The notes: generated by a model from the sequence alone, not told the origin. A stretch of 64,000 nt of DNA from Pseudovibrio brasiliensis (GCF_018282095.1 NZ_CP074126.1:1746501-1810500); one strand, 5' to 3'; shown: positions 34,417 to 43,788, counted from the stretch's first letter. Translations and numbers: made by a program.

Positions 34417-35108
34417 GCCTTAAGGCCATTAATCCGACACTGACGCGCGCTGGCATGCGATCTATTTTTGAGGCGTCAGATGCCAGCCTTCATGCCAGGA
34501 TCACGCATCTTGCTTTTGGCACTTCGCGCTATACGCCAACGGGCAATGAGAACAGCCTGAAATCAGAAAAAGCCCGTATCGAGATAATTGGTTCTCGCTA
34601 TCTGGATGATTTTCAGATGGAGATCACAGCCAAGATTGACGGGGATACAGGGTTCACACTGGCAGAGCTTGGCGTGATGCTTGAGGATGGCACCTTGCTT
34701 GCTGTCTGGTCTGATCCTGATACACCTTTGGCGCAGTACACGCCTGGCGTCCCAATCGCCTTTTCCTTTGTGCTTGCCCTTACCGGGCTTCCCCAGAACG
34801 TTATTCAAGTAAGTGGTGACGTGGATCTGCAACTCTTCTTTGGCGAGGAGTTTGCAGGCACGGCCACTGCCATGATTGCCCTCCAGCATGAAATCTTTCA
34901 GCTCAATGATGCCGTGTGCAGTTTGAGTAAAGCGCTTTCCATTTCTCAGAGTGGTCAGGCCGAGTTGCTGCGCCGGATTGAGGTGCTGGAAGGCAAGGCT
35001 GACCAACAAGCCAGCGCCCACACCGAGCAGCTCACATTGGATGCCTCAATTGCATCCTCAATCCTCACCGTTCAACGTCACACTATTGAAAAGGATCAGT
35101 TGCAATGA
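34413..35108 (+). CDS. tail fibre N-terminal (collar-type) protein
   Basis: 231 residues, start overlapping gpI. LTRAGMRSIFEASDASLHAR, ITHLAFGTSRYTPTGNEN and FTLAELGVMLEDGTLLAVWS are those of the phage tail-collar fibre N-terminal family, which binds the baseplate. The C-terminal part is a coiled coil (about 155-225). The stop overlaps the next gene, which may supply the distal part of the fibre. Confidence 0.85.
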   Translation: MSLKAINPTLTRAGMRSIFEASDASLHARITHLAFGTSRYTPTGNENSLKSEKARIEIIGSRYLDDFQMEITAKIDGDTGFTLAELGVMLEDGTLLAVWSDPDTPLAQYTPGVPIAFSFVLALTGLPQNVIQVSGDVDLQLFFGEEFAGTATAMIALQHEIFQLNDAVCSLSKALSISQSGQAELLRRIEVLEGKADQQASAHTEQLTLDASIASSILTVQRHTIEKDQLQ

Positions 35109-35851
35109 GCCTGACACAAAGCCTGAATGAAGTGGTTCAGTCCACTAAAGACCTTATTGAAACAGTCAAGAAAACCTATTCACAGCATGATACTGAGATC
35201 CAAAAAATCCTGGCAGTTGCCCCCGAGCTACAGCGGACATTCTACGTGGATGCTGTAAATGGTTCTGATGAGAATGATGGATCTCAAAACGCACCATTCA
35301 GACGAATGAGGAAAGCGGTTGATCTAATTCCTCGTCATGGCCGTGGTTACATCTATTTGCAAAGTGATTACCATATGGATGAACCTGTTTTTGCACGTGA
35401 TTGCCATGTCACCATCTACGGTGCTGAAGAGACACCTCGGAAAATAACATTTGAGCAGTACTCTTTTACGAGCGGCGGGAAGGAATATCGTGCATTCCAC
35501 GGGTTCCGGTGGGTTGGGTCCAGTTACTTCAACTTCTGCTATCTGAATATCGACGTGCCGGTTCTTGAAGCGGAATATGCGGGCCTTCCATCCAGTCATT
35601 TCTCATCAGTCGTGAGTTGCTCCACTTCAGTGCATACGGGCAATCAGGGGGTCACCTTCCGCTATGGAGATATTCATATTCCGACGGCTGAAGAAGGCGA
35701 GCCTGCGGGGCATGTCATTGGGCATTACGGTCCGATTAGCATCTACATTTCAGTTATGACGGCGTCCGGGACTGGGCTCAAGGAGCGTTTCACTAGAAAC
35801 GAACGGACGGACTCCTACATCATGAACGTCTCCCTTGATGAGCTGCCATAA
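35105..35851 (+). CDS. distal tail fibre / receptor-binding protein
   Basis: 248 residues. An N-terminal coiled coil (about 1-40) leads to RTFYVDAVNGSDENDGSQNA, then PFRRMRKAVDLIP, the pattern found at the start of parallel beta-helix and related fibre domains. The rest is beta-rich with aromatic residues. Place after the collar-type fibre and before a fibre-assembly gene supports receptor binding. Confidence 0.7.
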   Translation: MSLTQSLNEVVQSTKDLIETVKKTYSQHDTEIQKILAVAPELQRTFYVDAVNGSDENDGSQNAPFRRMRKAVDLIPRHGRGYIYLQSDYHMDEPVFARDCHVTIYGAEETPRKITFEQYSFTSGGKEYRAFHGFRWVGSSYFNFCYLNIDVPVLEAEYAGLPSSHFSSVVSCSTSVHTGNQGVTFRYGDIHIPTAEEGEPAGHVIGHYGPISIYISVMTASGTGLKERFTRNERTDSYIMNVSLDELP

Positions 35852-35898
35852 GCCTTCAACAATCTCCCCTTTTGACCCGATCTCATAGGAACGAAACC

Positions 35899-36330
35899 AT
35901 GTCAGATTACTATGATCAACCTGAAGGCCAAAGCCTGAGCCTGAAGCATGCAGGCCGATCTTTCATTGCCTGGAGCGCAGTAGATTTGAAAGCTGCTGGC
36001 GTGCCTCAGGACGTCATTGATGAAGCGCAAAAAGCCGCTCGCCTCACAACCATTAAAGCGGAATGCCGCAAACGTATTTATGCGCAGGCCAGCGCTGAAA
36101 CTCAAATGAACATGGCAACGGCTGCTGCTGCCATTGCCGGTAAAGACGCTGCTGATCGAAGTGCAGCAGAGGCCACGGTTTTGGCCAGCACAAAGGCTGC
36201 GCTGGATTGGGTGGGCGTTATGCGGGCCAAAGTGGTTGAGCTGGCTGAAGATCCAGACATCAACTTCACGTTGGATGCCAGCTGGCCGGTGTGCCCGCCT
36301 GAAGTGGTTGCACTGACAGAGCTGTTTTAA
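35899..36330 (+). CDS. tail fibre assembly protein (putative)
   Basis: 143 residues from ATG 35899 (TAGGAACG upstream). The Ala-rich helical middle (QAKAARLTTIKAEC-like segment, then RIYAQASAETQMNMATAAAA) and the end in which a short helix follows NFTLDASWPV resemble fibre-assembly chaperones or tail-tip helical proteins. The place right after the fibre genes supports this. Confidence 0.62.
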   Translation: MSDYYDQPEGQSLSLKHAGRSFIAWSAVDLKAAGVPQDVIDEAQKAARLTTIKAECRKRIYAQASAETQMNMATAAAAIAGKDAADRSAAEATVLASTKAALDWVGVMRAKVVELAEDPDINFTLDASWPVCPPEVVALTELF

Positions 36331-36364
36331 GCCACTTCTCTTCCCTTTTGAGTTTCATCCGTAT

Positions 36365-36389
36365 CCGGTCCTGTGAGGCCGGTTTTTTT
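36365..36389 (+). terminator. terminator between fibre and sheath genes
   Basis: CCGGTCC...GAGGCCGG stem followed by seven T. It divides the fibre cluster from the sheath cluster, so a promoter for the latter may lie in the same gap or read-through may occur. Confidence 0.65.
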
Positions 36390-36401
36390 ATGGAGAGTTG
36401 A

Positions 36402-37802
36402 ATGGCTGATGTCAGCTTTCACCACGGGGTGCGGGTCTTTGAATCTGCTGAAAACCCCATTCTCATTGAAATTGCCCAAACTTCTACCATCGCGTTGATT
36501 GGCACTGCTGAAGGTGCCGATGCTGAAACCTTCCCATTGAATGAACCGGTGTTGCTTTTGGGGGACCAGAGCAAGGCGGCAAAGCTTGGGGATGGCAACC
36601 TGCGCGATGGTGTTGATGCGGTGTTCAAACAGGTGGGAACCTACGTGTTTGTGATCCGCGTTGCTGAAGGGGCAGATGCCGCTGCGACGCTTTCCAACGT
36701 GATCGGTGAGGCCTCTGCGCTCACAGGCATCCATGCGCTTAAAAAATGCCAGCCAGCACATGGTCTGATACCGCGCCTGATTGCCATTCCTGGCTTTACA
36801 GGCAGCTTTGAAGATAAAGGCCTGCAGTCCATCAACGTGACCAATGGTGGGGCGGGATATACCGATTCCACAACCGTTACAATTGCAGGTGATGGCACCG
36901 GAGCTGATGCTATTGCAATGGTCTCAGAAGGGGCAATCACTGAGGTGGTGATTACTAAGGCTGGTTCTGGTTACACCAATGCGACAGTTACCTTTAACGG
37001 GGATGGCAACGGGGCAACCGCGACCGTCAATATCGGTGCAGTTGGCGATCCGGTGATTGCCGAGCTTGGCGGTGTTCTCGATGAACTTGAAGCTATTGGC
37101 CTTGTTGATGGACCTGATAGCACTGACCAGGACGCGGTGAACTTTAAGAAAGTAAATGCCCACCCGCGCATTTACATTGTGGACCCAAAGGCCGGGGATT
37201 GGGACACGGATATCAACGCCAACCGGTTTAAGCCAGCTGCACCTTATTTTTGCGGCGTGCAGGCGAGAACTGACCGCACACATGGGTTTTGGTGGTCACT
37301 CTCCAATAAACCAATCAACGGCGTGACGGCGGTATCCCGCCCAATCGCATATGGCCCTCAGACCGACTATCTCAATGAAAACGGTATTGCCACCATCATC
37401 AATGATGGGGAAGGGTTTAAGACCTGGGGCAACCGGCTTTCTGGCGGCGATGATCTTTGGCGGTTTATGGCGGTGCGCCGTACTGCCGATTTCATCAATG
37501 CTGCTATCCTCAGCGCTTACATGGAGTTTGTCGACAAGCCGTTCTCCAAGGCCAACCTGCGGTTCATGGTTGAGAGCGGGAATGCCTTCATGGCCAAGCT
37601 CAAGGCCGAAGGGGCAATTCTTGGTGGCCGGGTCTGGCTGGACATGGAGCGCAACACCAATGAAGCCATGGCGGGCGGCAAAATCACTCTGGCGGTGGAT
37701 TTTGAACCGCCAGCTCCCATGGAAGATATCCGCTTCATCGCTCACCGAAACATCACCTATTACACCGAGCTTTTGAACGGTGTTCTGACCACCTCCGTTT
37801 AA
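36402..37802 (+). CDS. contractile tail sheath protein
   Basis: 466 residues. HHGVRVFESAENPILIEIAQ, then the C-terminal ISRPIAYGPQ-type region, LWRFMAVRRTADFINAAILS and EPPAPMEDIRFIAHRN mark a P2 FI-type sheath. Residues about 141-213 are an extra segment with two copies of G-x-GYTxxTVTxxGDGxGA, inserted between the usual first and second domains; it may form a surface domain on the tail. The product forms the contracting outer tube. Confidence 0.92.
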   Translation: MADVSFHHGVRVFESAENPILIEIAQTSTIALIGTAEGADAETFPLNEPVLLLGDQSKAAKLGDGNLRDGVDAVFKQVGTYVFVIRVAEGADAAATLSNVIGEASALTGIHALKKCQPAHGLIPRLIAIPGFTGSFEDKGLQSINVTNGGAGYTDSTTVTIAGDGTGADAIAMVSEGAITEVVITKAGSGYTNATVTFNGDGNGATATVNIGAVGDPVIAELGGVLDELEAIGLVDGPDSTDQDAVNFKKVNAHPRIYIVDPKAGDWDTDINANRFKPAAPYFCGVQARTDRTHGFWWSLSNKPINGVTAVSRPIAYGPQTDYLNENGIATIINDGEGFKTWGNRLSGGDDLWRFMAVRRTADFINAAILSAYMEFVDKPFSKANLRFMVESGNAFMAKLKAEGAILGGRVWLDMERNTNEAMAGGKITLAVDFEPPAPMEDIRFIAHRNITYYTELLNGVLTTSV

Positions 37803-37811
37803 GGAAAAACC

Positions 37812-38318
37812 ATGAAAGAGACGCCGCAATACATCTTGCGTAACTGCACCATTTTCGTGGATCGCGATTCCAAAGTGGGCAACGCAAGCGAAATCACCAT
37901 TCCAAAGCTCACGGTAAAAACTGAGAGCATGCGCAATGCCGGCATGATCAAAGAACGCGATGTGGTCCTTGGCTATGAGAAGCTGGAAATGAGCTTCAAA
38001 ATGACTGCCTTTGATCCGGAGACGCTGAAGCTCTTTGGGCTGGCCGCTGGGGTTGAAAAGGACTTTCTCGCCACCGGTGCACTTGTTGATGAAGACGGCA
38101 CCACGCACAGCGCCACCTGTTACATGCGCGGTTTCCTGCGTGAAGTTGATGCTGGTGGCTGGAAGCCTGGCGATAAAGCTGAGACCGATTACCAGGTCTC
38201 CGTCCATTCAATGAAACTGGAAATCGATGGGGCTTCCATCGTTGAGATCGACGATTTCGACGTGAAGATTGGCGGTGTGTCGCAAAACGACAGCATCCGC
38301 AGCGCGCTCCAGCTGTAA
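37812..38318 (+). CDS. major tail tube protein FII
   Basis: 168 residues. YILRNCTIFVDRDSKVGNAS, EITIPKLTVKTESMRNAGMI and the end VEIDDFDVKIGGVSQND are typical of P2 FII. It stacks into the inner tail tube and follows the sheath gene after nine bases. Confidence 0.92.
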   Translation: MKETPQYILRNCTIFVDRDSKVGNASEITIPKLTVKTESMRNAGMIKERDVVLGYEKLEMSFKMTAFDPETLKLFGLAAGVEKDFLATGALVDEDGTTHSATCYMRGFLREVDAGGWKPGDKAETDYQVSVHSMKLEIDGASIVEIDDFDVKIGGVSQNDSIRSALQL

Positions 38319-38327
38319 GGGATCAAG

Positions 38328-38636
38328 ATGGATCAGATTACTGTAAAACTAACAGGTCCCGTTGAGCATGACGGGCGGACTTACAACGAGCTTGTGTTCC
38401 GCGAGCCAACTGTTGCGGACATGATCGCAGCAGAGAAGTTTAAGAAGGACTCTCTGGAAAGCAACGCCGTGTTGCTGGCGGCTATGGCTGATGTCAGCCT
38501 TCCGGTCATCAAACGCCTGAAAGTTTACGATTACAACGCTTGCGATACGCTCACGGTTCCATTGTTTCTCCCTCCTGACAAAAGGCCGGGTGAGGGTGAA
38601 GACCCAAACGCGGAAGCGGTGACGGACAAACCTTAA
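38328..38636 (+). CDS. tail assembly chaperone E (gp41-like)
   Basis: 102 residues. KLTGPVEHDGRTYNELVFRE, PTVADMIAAEKFKK and SLPVIKRLKVYDYNACDTL match the small tail-assembly protein E/gp41 family. The zero-frame product ends at TAA 38634. A C_CCA_AAC heptamer at 38603-38609 lies in the right frame to send part of the ribosomes into the -1 frame (see the next entry). The pair helps the tape measure and tube to assemble. Confidence 0.88.
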   Translation: MDQITVKLTGPVEHDGRTYNELVFREPTVADMIAAEKFKKDSLESNAVLLAAMADVSLPVIKRLKVYDYNACDTLTVPLFLPPDKRPGEGEDPNAEAVTDKP

Positions 38637-38782
38637 GCTGGCTCCAGGTGGCGGCAGAGATTGCCGCTCACCTCTCCACGCCGCTCAGCCACGTGGAACA
38701 ACTGTCACCGCAAAAAGCCATTGCCTATTTTCATGAAGCCCAGAGGATCAAGAGGGAAGCTTTTGAGACCTCAATGCGCTGA
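38328..38782 (+). CDS. E/E' frameshift product of the tail assembly gene (-1 shift at 38603-38609)
   Basis: The -1 frame is open from 38600 to TGA 38780 and encodes WLQVAAEIAAHLSTPL, SHVEQLSPQKAIAYFHEAQR and a basic end, a GpE-type sequence without its own ribosome binding site. A slip on C_CCA_AAC would join 94 zero-frame codons to 57 in the -1 frame (151 residues). In P2 and most tailed phages the same position holds a programmed -1 frameshift. The heptamer, the open frame and the lack of a start are seen; efficiency is unknown. Confidence 0.78.
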
Positions 38783-38804
38783 CTAAACCTAGCTGGAGTG
38801 CACC

Positions 38805-41800
38805 ATGCGCAAGATTGAAACCCAACTGAATTTGCGCGTGGTCTCCAACATGACCCGCGAGTTTCAAAAGACCACGGGTGCAAGCGCTCAGGCCGCTAAG
38901 AAGTTTTCAGAACCCTGGGTGCGAGAGGTGAAAACCCTCAACAGCAAGATGAACCAGCTTGGTGACTTCAGGAAGCTGGAAGGCCAGCTGGACAGCCTGA
39001 AGAATAAAACCAAAGCAGCTTATGACACGCTCTCAGGACGGCGTGAGCAGCTGGCTGGCTTGAACAGTCAGGCGGCATTACTGGCCGGATCTTATGAGGC
39101 GGCAAGTGAGCGCGTGAGGCAGCTTGCTGACCGCATGCAGCGCCTTAAAGCTGAGCAGGCTGAAACCAGCAAACAGCTGGCGAGCAATCAGGCAGCGCGC
39201 AAAGCTCTGGAACAGCAGATGCGGGCGGCGAAAAAAGCCAAAGAGCCGATTGATGGTCTGAAAGCGGCCATTGCTGAGTTAAAGGCAGAAGAGCAGGGCC
39301 TAAAAGCAACTCGGGCTGCGCAGAAAGAACAGCTGACTGCGCTCAATGCTGAAACCAAAGAAGCCGGGCAGGAAGCTAAAACCCTTTCCAAGCAGCTTGC
39401 CAGCACCACACGCGAAGTGAAGAAAGTTGGCCGGGCTTATGACCAGGCCGAGGAGGGCGCTGAAAAGCTCTCCAGAGAGACAAGGAAGGTTTCCAAGTCT
39501 CTTACAGATATGAAAAACGGCCTGCGCTCAGCTGGCATGAACGTGAAGGACCTGACAGCAGAAGAGCGTAAGCTTGCTGTGGCCATGGACAAAACCAGTG
39601 AAGCGATCGATGCGCAAAATACCAAGTTAAATCAGCAGCGTCAGGCTGCTCAGGTGCGCGAGCAAAAACAGCAAGCTATGAAGGGCAAAGCTGTTAAGGC
39701 AGCAGCTGTTGGTGCTGGTGGGGCTGCGGCTTTCTATGGCAGCCAAAGAGCTTTGCGGGCGATGTACAACCCGGTTGATGTTGCAATTGATGTAGAAGAT
39801 GCCTTTGCGGGCGTGAAAGCCAAGACCTCCTTTGAAAATGAGGAGGAAGAGAAGAAGTTCAAACAGGCGACGATTGACAAGTCGACGCAGATTGCCATGC
39901 CTTTGACTGAACTGTTCGCCTTGCAGGAAGAGGGCAGTGGAGCTGGCATTGCCAAGGAGGATTTGATGCGTTTTACCGAGCTTGCCGGTAAAACAGGTGT
40001 GGCATTCGATCTTGATGGCGGGCTGACAGGTAAAGTTCTGGCAAAGACGAAAACTGCTTTAGGTACGGATCTTGAAGGGCTGACGGACTATGTGGATGCA
40101 GTGAACCATCTTTCAAATAAGACATCATCCCAAGCTCCTGACCTGCTGAATTACTTCTCTCGAGTTGCAGGTAGGTTTGGGAAAGCAGGCTTTACCCAAA
40201 ATCAAACCCTAGCGCTTGGCTCCTCCATGATAGCCAGCAACTTTGCGCCGGAAGTCGTCGCTACTACATTTAAGAATGTGATCAATACTTTGACCGGTGC
40301 TGACACCTTAAGCAAGGATAAGAGGGAGGCCTTTGATGAAATCGGCATGGACCCTGTCCAGGTTGCCAAGGATATGCAGGTTGACGCTTTTGGTACTTTG
40401 CTCAAGGTGGTTGAAAAGCTGGGAGGCGTGGAAGAATACCGCCGCTTGGCGATTGAAAATAAGTTGTTTGGTCAGGAAGCAGCTGCGTTTGGAGGCTTGA
40501 CTGCGAATGTCCAGCTCCTGAAAGACACCTACAAGCTCGTGCAAAATGATGGCCAGTATGATCCCAATAACGACTATGCAGGTTACAAAGGATCGGCGGA
40601 AGCTGAGTTTAAATCTCGCTCAGCGACAACCAAAAACGAGCTGCAACTACTTTCCAATGAGATGTATGCGCTCAAAGCGCAATTTGGTGAAACCATGCTG
40701 CCGGTTGTTCGGGCAGTCTCCAAGAGTATCCGTGAGTTCCTCGCCCCATTGCGTGACTGGGTGCGCGAAAATCCGGATCAGGCCAAACTTGCAGGCACGA
40801 TAGCAGCTGTTGTGGCTGGCTTGGTTGCTGTGGGCGGTGCTCTGACTGCGCTTGTGGCAACAGCAACGGTTGCAGCGCTTGGCTTGAGGATGGCGACGGG
40901 TACTCTCAGAGGACGCCGTGCTGCAGGTGTTCTGAGTGAGGTGCTGCTGGGAGGCGGTGTAGAGAGCAGCGGTAGAAAGACCGGTACATCTGTAAAAGGG
41001 AAAAAAGGCCTTTGGGGCTCATTTAGTGGTTTTCTTGGTAAGGCAGGAAGGCTAGCCGGGACTTTGTCTGGTGCACTTGCCTATAAAGAAGTTGCTGAAG
41101 CAGCTAGTAATGGACTTGATTGGGGCGTTGGCAAAATCATCCCAGCGCATGCTGAAGCCGGTCAGAAGGCGGATCTGCTTCAACAAAAGCAGGAGGAGTA
41201 TTGGGCCTCGCGCGATGATTGGTGGCAACGTTATAATCCGCTGGCTGAAACGCCAAAAGAACTGACTGCAATACGCGATCAGATCTATGGACCGCGTGAA
41301 ACCAAAACCCAGAATGCTTTCACCGGAGATCTGGCGACAGCCAAGGAAAAGCTCGCGTTCATTGACAACAAGATTGCCAAGGTGAAGGGCACACCTTTAG
41401 AGGCGTCTCAGCTCATGACCTTAAACAGGGCACGTGACCAGCTGACACAATCCATTGCTAAACTGGAAAAGGAGTTGCAAGCCTCTCAGATTGCTCAGGC
41501 TCTGCAACAAAAGGCAGACCAGATTAAAGCGGTGGCCGTGCAATTGGCCACACCTCAGGCTAAACCTGTGCCGGCTTTTGCAAGAGGCGGCATCACGGGC
41601 CGTGGGCCTGCGCTGGTTGGAGAAAACGGGCCGGAATACATCTGGACCAATAAAGGCCAGTATGTTTCCAACAACAATCAGCTAAAGCAAATCCGAGCGC
41701 TTGCGGCTTCCGCTGCAATTGCAATGCCCCTTGGTTTATCATTGCCTCAACCGCCTGCTCAAGCTGCCTTGTTCACTCCGCCATCTGTTCAGCTGCAAGG

Positions 41801-41954
41801 AGCTGGCAGCTCAGCGCGAAGTGTGCCGCTGGTTGGTGAGCTTCATGTGCATATATCTGGTGGAGGTGGCAAAGATGCTCGCGCTCTGGGTAAGGATGTA
41901 GGCCGTGAGACCGTGAAGGCTATCCGCCAATATCATTCTGACGGTGGCATTTAA
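38805..41954 (+). CDS. tail tape measure protein
   Basis: 1049 residues, the longest gene of the tail module. Residues 1-290 are heptad-rich coiled coil (for example KNKTKAAYDTLSGRREQLAG). A hydrophobic segment near 310-325 is followed by the tape measure core (about 330-620: FAGVKAKTSFENEEEEKKF, LTDYVDAVNHLSNKTSSQAP). A second membrane-like segment occurs at about 660-695. The end holds GRGPALVGENGPEYIW, the motif frequent at the C-terminus of such proteins. It sets tail length and is thought to pass into the host membrane on injection. Confidence 0.93.
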   Translation: MRKIETQLNLRVVSNMTREFQKTTGASAQAAKKFSEPWVREVKTLNSKMNQLGDFRKLEGQLDSLKNKTKAAYDTLSGRREQLAGLNSQAALLAGSYEAASERVRQLADRMQRLKAEQAETSKQLASNQAARKALEQQMRAAKKAKEPIDGLKAAIAELKAEEQGLKATRAAQKEQLTALNAETKEAGQEAKTLSKQLASTTREVKKVGRAYDQAEEGAEKLSRETRKVSKSLTDMKNGLRSAGMNVKDLTAEERKLAVAMDKTSEAIDAQNTKLNQQRQAAQVREQKQQAMKGKAVKAAAVGAGGAAAFYGSQRALRAMYNPVDVAIDVEDAFAGVKAKTSFENEEEEKKFKQATIDKSTQIAMPLTELFALQEEGSGAGIAKEDLMRFTELAGKTGVAFDLDGGLTGKVLAKTKTALGTDLEGLTDYVDAVNHLSNKTSSQAPDLLNYFSRVAGRFGKAGFTQNQTLALGSSMIASNFAPEVVATTFKNVINTLTGADTLSKDKREAFDEIGMDPVQVAKDMQVDAFGTLLKVVEKLGGVEEYRRLAIENKLFGQEAAAFGGLTANVQLLKDTYKLVQNDGQYDPNNDYAGYKGSAEAEFKSRSATTKNELQLLSNEMYALKAQFGETMLPVVRAVSKSIREFLAPLRDWVRENPDQAKLAGTIAAVVAGLVAVGGALTALVATATVAALGLRMATGTLRGRRAAGVLSEVLLGGGVESSGRKTGTSVKGKKGLWGSFSGFLGKAGRLAGTLSGALAYKEVAEAASNGLDWGVGKIIPAHAEAGQKADLLQQKQEEYWASRDDWWQRYNPLAETPKELTAIRDQIYGPRETKTQNAFTGDLATAKEKLAFIDNKIAKVKGTPLEASQLMTLNRARDQLTQSIAKLEKELQASQIAQALQQKADQIKAVAVQLATPQAKPVPAFARGGITGRGPALVGENGPEYIWTNKGQYVSNNNQLKQIRALAASAAIAMPLGLSLPQPPAQAALFTPPSVQLQGAGSSARSVPLVGELHVHISGGGGKDARALGKDVGRETVKAIRQYHSDGGI

Positions 41955-41998
41955 GCGGGAAATCTTCTTCTCAAAAACGCAAATTGGAAGGGGCTGCT

Positions 41999-42427
41999 AT
42001 GGCTGGACCAATTCCCATGGCGCTTGGGCCGTTCATGTTCCACGCGCACGGCTTTGGCTACACCGAGCTTGAGCGGACGTTAGAGACCCAGTGGGCAACT
42101 TTGGAAACTGCCGGGCGCATGGATGCCCAGCAGTGGACAGGACCAGGCTCTGAAACCATCCGTATCAATGGTGTTCTGTTCCCGCAAGAGTTTGGCGGGC
42201 AAACAACACTTGATGGTGTGCGCCTTGCTGCCAGGCAGGGTGTGCCTTTGATGTTGGTTTCTATTGGTGGGCGGGTGTTTGGCTCTCACACAATCCAAGG
42301 GGTGGAGGAGACCCAAAGCCTTCACAACCGGATCGGTATGCCGGCGCAAAATGAATACTCCATCGAGCTGCTGGCTTATCCCGACAGCTTTTTTAATGTG
42401 ATTGGGGCAGTCGCTTCGATCTTCTGA
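41999..42427 (+). CDS. tail protein U (P2 gpU-like)
   Basis: 142 residues from ATG 41999 (GGAAGGGG upstream). MAGPIPMALGPFMFHAHGF, RMDAQQWTGPGSETIRINGV and LFPQEFGGQTTLDGVRLAAR match P2 gpU, which joins the tape measure to the baseplate hub. Confidence 0.88.
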   Translation: MAGPIPMALGPFMFHAHGFGYTELERTLETQWATLETAGRMDAQQWTGPGSETIRINGVLFPQEFGGQTTLDGVRLAARQGVPLMLVSIGGRVFGSHTIQGVEETQSLHNRIGMPAQNEYSIELLAYPDSFFNVIGAVASIF

Positions 42428-42446
42428 CTCTGTTTGTGGGGCGCCA

Positions 42447-42656
42447 ATGGCGGAACTGATTGAAGTGGACATGGATCGTCCGTTGGACTTGATCTGCTCG
42501 CGATATTACGGACACACAAAAGGCAGCGTTGAAGCGGTGCTGAACAAGAATGAGCATCTTGTGGGCCTTGCCCGGATGGTGCCGCGTGGAACGAAAATCT
42601 CCATGCCGGTACTAGGCCAGAACGGAACAGCAACCACTCTCAAGCTCTGGGATTAG
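42447..42656 (+). CDS. tail protein X (LysM-like)
   Basis: 69 residues from ATG 42447. DMDRPLDLICSRYYGHTKGS, then VEAVLNKNEHLVGLARMVPR and GTKISMP give the LysM-like fold of P2 gpX. It lies between U and D as in P2. Confidence 0.88.
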   Translation: MAELIEVDMDRPLDLICSRYYGHTKGSVEAVLNKNEHLVGLARMVPRGTKISMPVLGQNGTATTLKLWD

Positions 42657-42660
42657 AATA

Positions 42661-43659
42661 ATGCGGCCAATCGTGAAAGTTTCCATAGACGGCAAACCAG
42701 TCTCCGGTTTGTTTTTGGAGCGTTTGATTTCTATTCGTGTGGTGGACCAGGAAGGAACGCGATCAGATACCGTTGATCTGGAACTGGAAGATGGGCCGCC
42801 CTTTGTGGAGCTGCCAAAACCAAAAGCCAAGATCAAGGTTTGGATGGGCTATGCAACCAGCGGTCTGGTCTACAAAGGAGAGTATACGGCCAGCGAAGTT
42901 GAAGTGCAGTGCCTGCCGTACCTCCTCAACGTGCCAGGAACTGGCGCGGATGTGACTGAGGAGCTGAAGACCCAGAAAGAGCGCCACTTCGACAACAAGT
43001 CCGTCAAAGACATTGTAAAGCAGCTTGCCGGTGAACATGGTCTGAAGCCAGTCATTGATGATGGTATTGCTGGCCACGTTTATGAGTGGCTTGGTCAGCA
43101 AAGTGAATCGGACATGCACTTTCTGGAGCGGCTTGCCCGCCGTCATGGAGCGCTCTTTGCGATCAAGGATGGCCGTCTTGTTTTTGCTGAAAAAGGCACC
43201 GGCAAAAGTGCAAGCGGCAAAGTACTGCCGGTTCAAACCATAATCCCAACCCAGATCATTGAAGGATCGTGCCGGGTTCGGTTTGGCGATCGTGGCCGCT
43301 ACAAAACAATCAAGGCGTACTATCAGGATCCAAACAAAGCCCGCCGCGTTGGTGTTGAAGCACAGGGTGATAAGGACGGGAAGGGGACTTACAAGATCCG
43401 TGAGACCTTCAGCTCTGAAAGTGAGGCAAGAGAAGCGGCCAAAGCGCGGGCCAAAGAGCTGTTGCGAGGAGAAACAGCCGCATCAGTCTCCATTGAAGGC
43501 AGACCAGATTTCCTTGCCGGGCAACCTTTCTCCTTTGCGGGTGTTCGCGCTGGCGTGGATGGGCTGGAGTTCATCGCTGAAAGTGTCACTCATTCTTATT
43601 CAAAGGGCGGCGGTTTGCTGACAGAAATTGAGGGTAAAGCCAAGGCTGGCACTCACTAA
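42661..43659 (+). CDS. late control gene D / baseplate hub protein
   Basis: 332 residues. VDLELEDGPPFVELPKPKAK, IKVWMGYATSGLVYKGEYTA, VKDIVKQLAGEHGLKPVIDD and SESDMHFLERLARRHGALF are P2 gpD marks. The protein forms the hub ring on which the spike sits. The name late control is historical and no regulatory role is implied. It is the last gene of the tail module. Confidence 0.9.
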   Translation: MRPIVKVSIDGKPVSGLFLERLISIRVVDQEGTRSDTVDLELEDGPPFVELPKPKAKIKVWMGYATSGLVYKGEYTASEVEVQCLPYLLNVPGTGADVTEELKTQKERHFDNKSVKDIVKQLAGEHGLKPVIDDGIAGHVYEWLGQQSESDMHFLERLARRHGALFAIKDGRLVFAEKGTGKSASGKVLPVQTIIPTQIIEGSCRVRFGDRGRYKTIKAYYQDPNKARRVGVEAQGDKDGKGTYKIRETFSSESEAREAAKARAKELLRGETAASVSIEGRPDFLAGQPFSFAGVRAGVDGLEFIAESVTHSYSKGGGLLTEIEGKAKAGTH

Positions 43660-43695
43660 GATTTACCGGCTTAGAGTTGTTGTGGCTCTGGATAT

Positions 43696-43788
43696 TTACG
43701 AAAACCAACCGTAGTTAATGCCAATCAGAATTAGGATCACGATGGAAAGGCCGATAGAGGCGATCGCCAGTTTATCTTGCGTTGACAT
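43696..43788 (-). CDS. 30-residue single-helix membrane peptide
   Basis: On the minus strand, ATG 43786-43788 is preceded by ATAGGAGCACAATC. The product MSTQDKLAIASIGLSIVILI then LIGINYGWFS is one transmembrane helix with a short polar head. It lies antisense to the tail and lysis genes in the gap between them, in tandem with a 26-residue peptide gene. Size and structure recall small toxic or regulatory membrane peptides. Expression is not shown. Confidence 0.55.
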   Translation of the reverse strand: MSTQDKLAIASIGLSIVILILIGINYGWFS

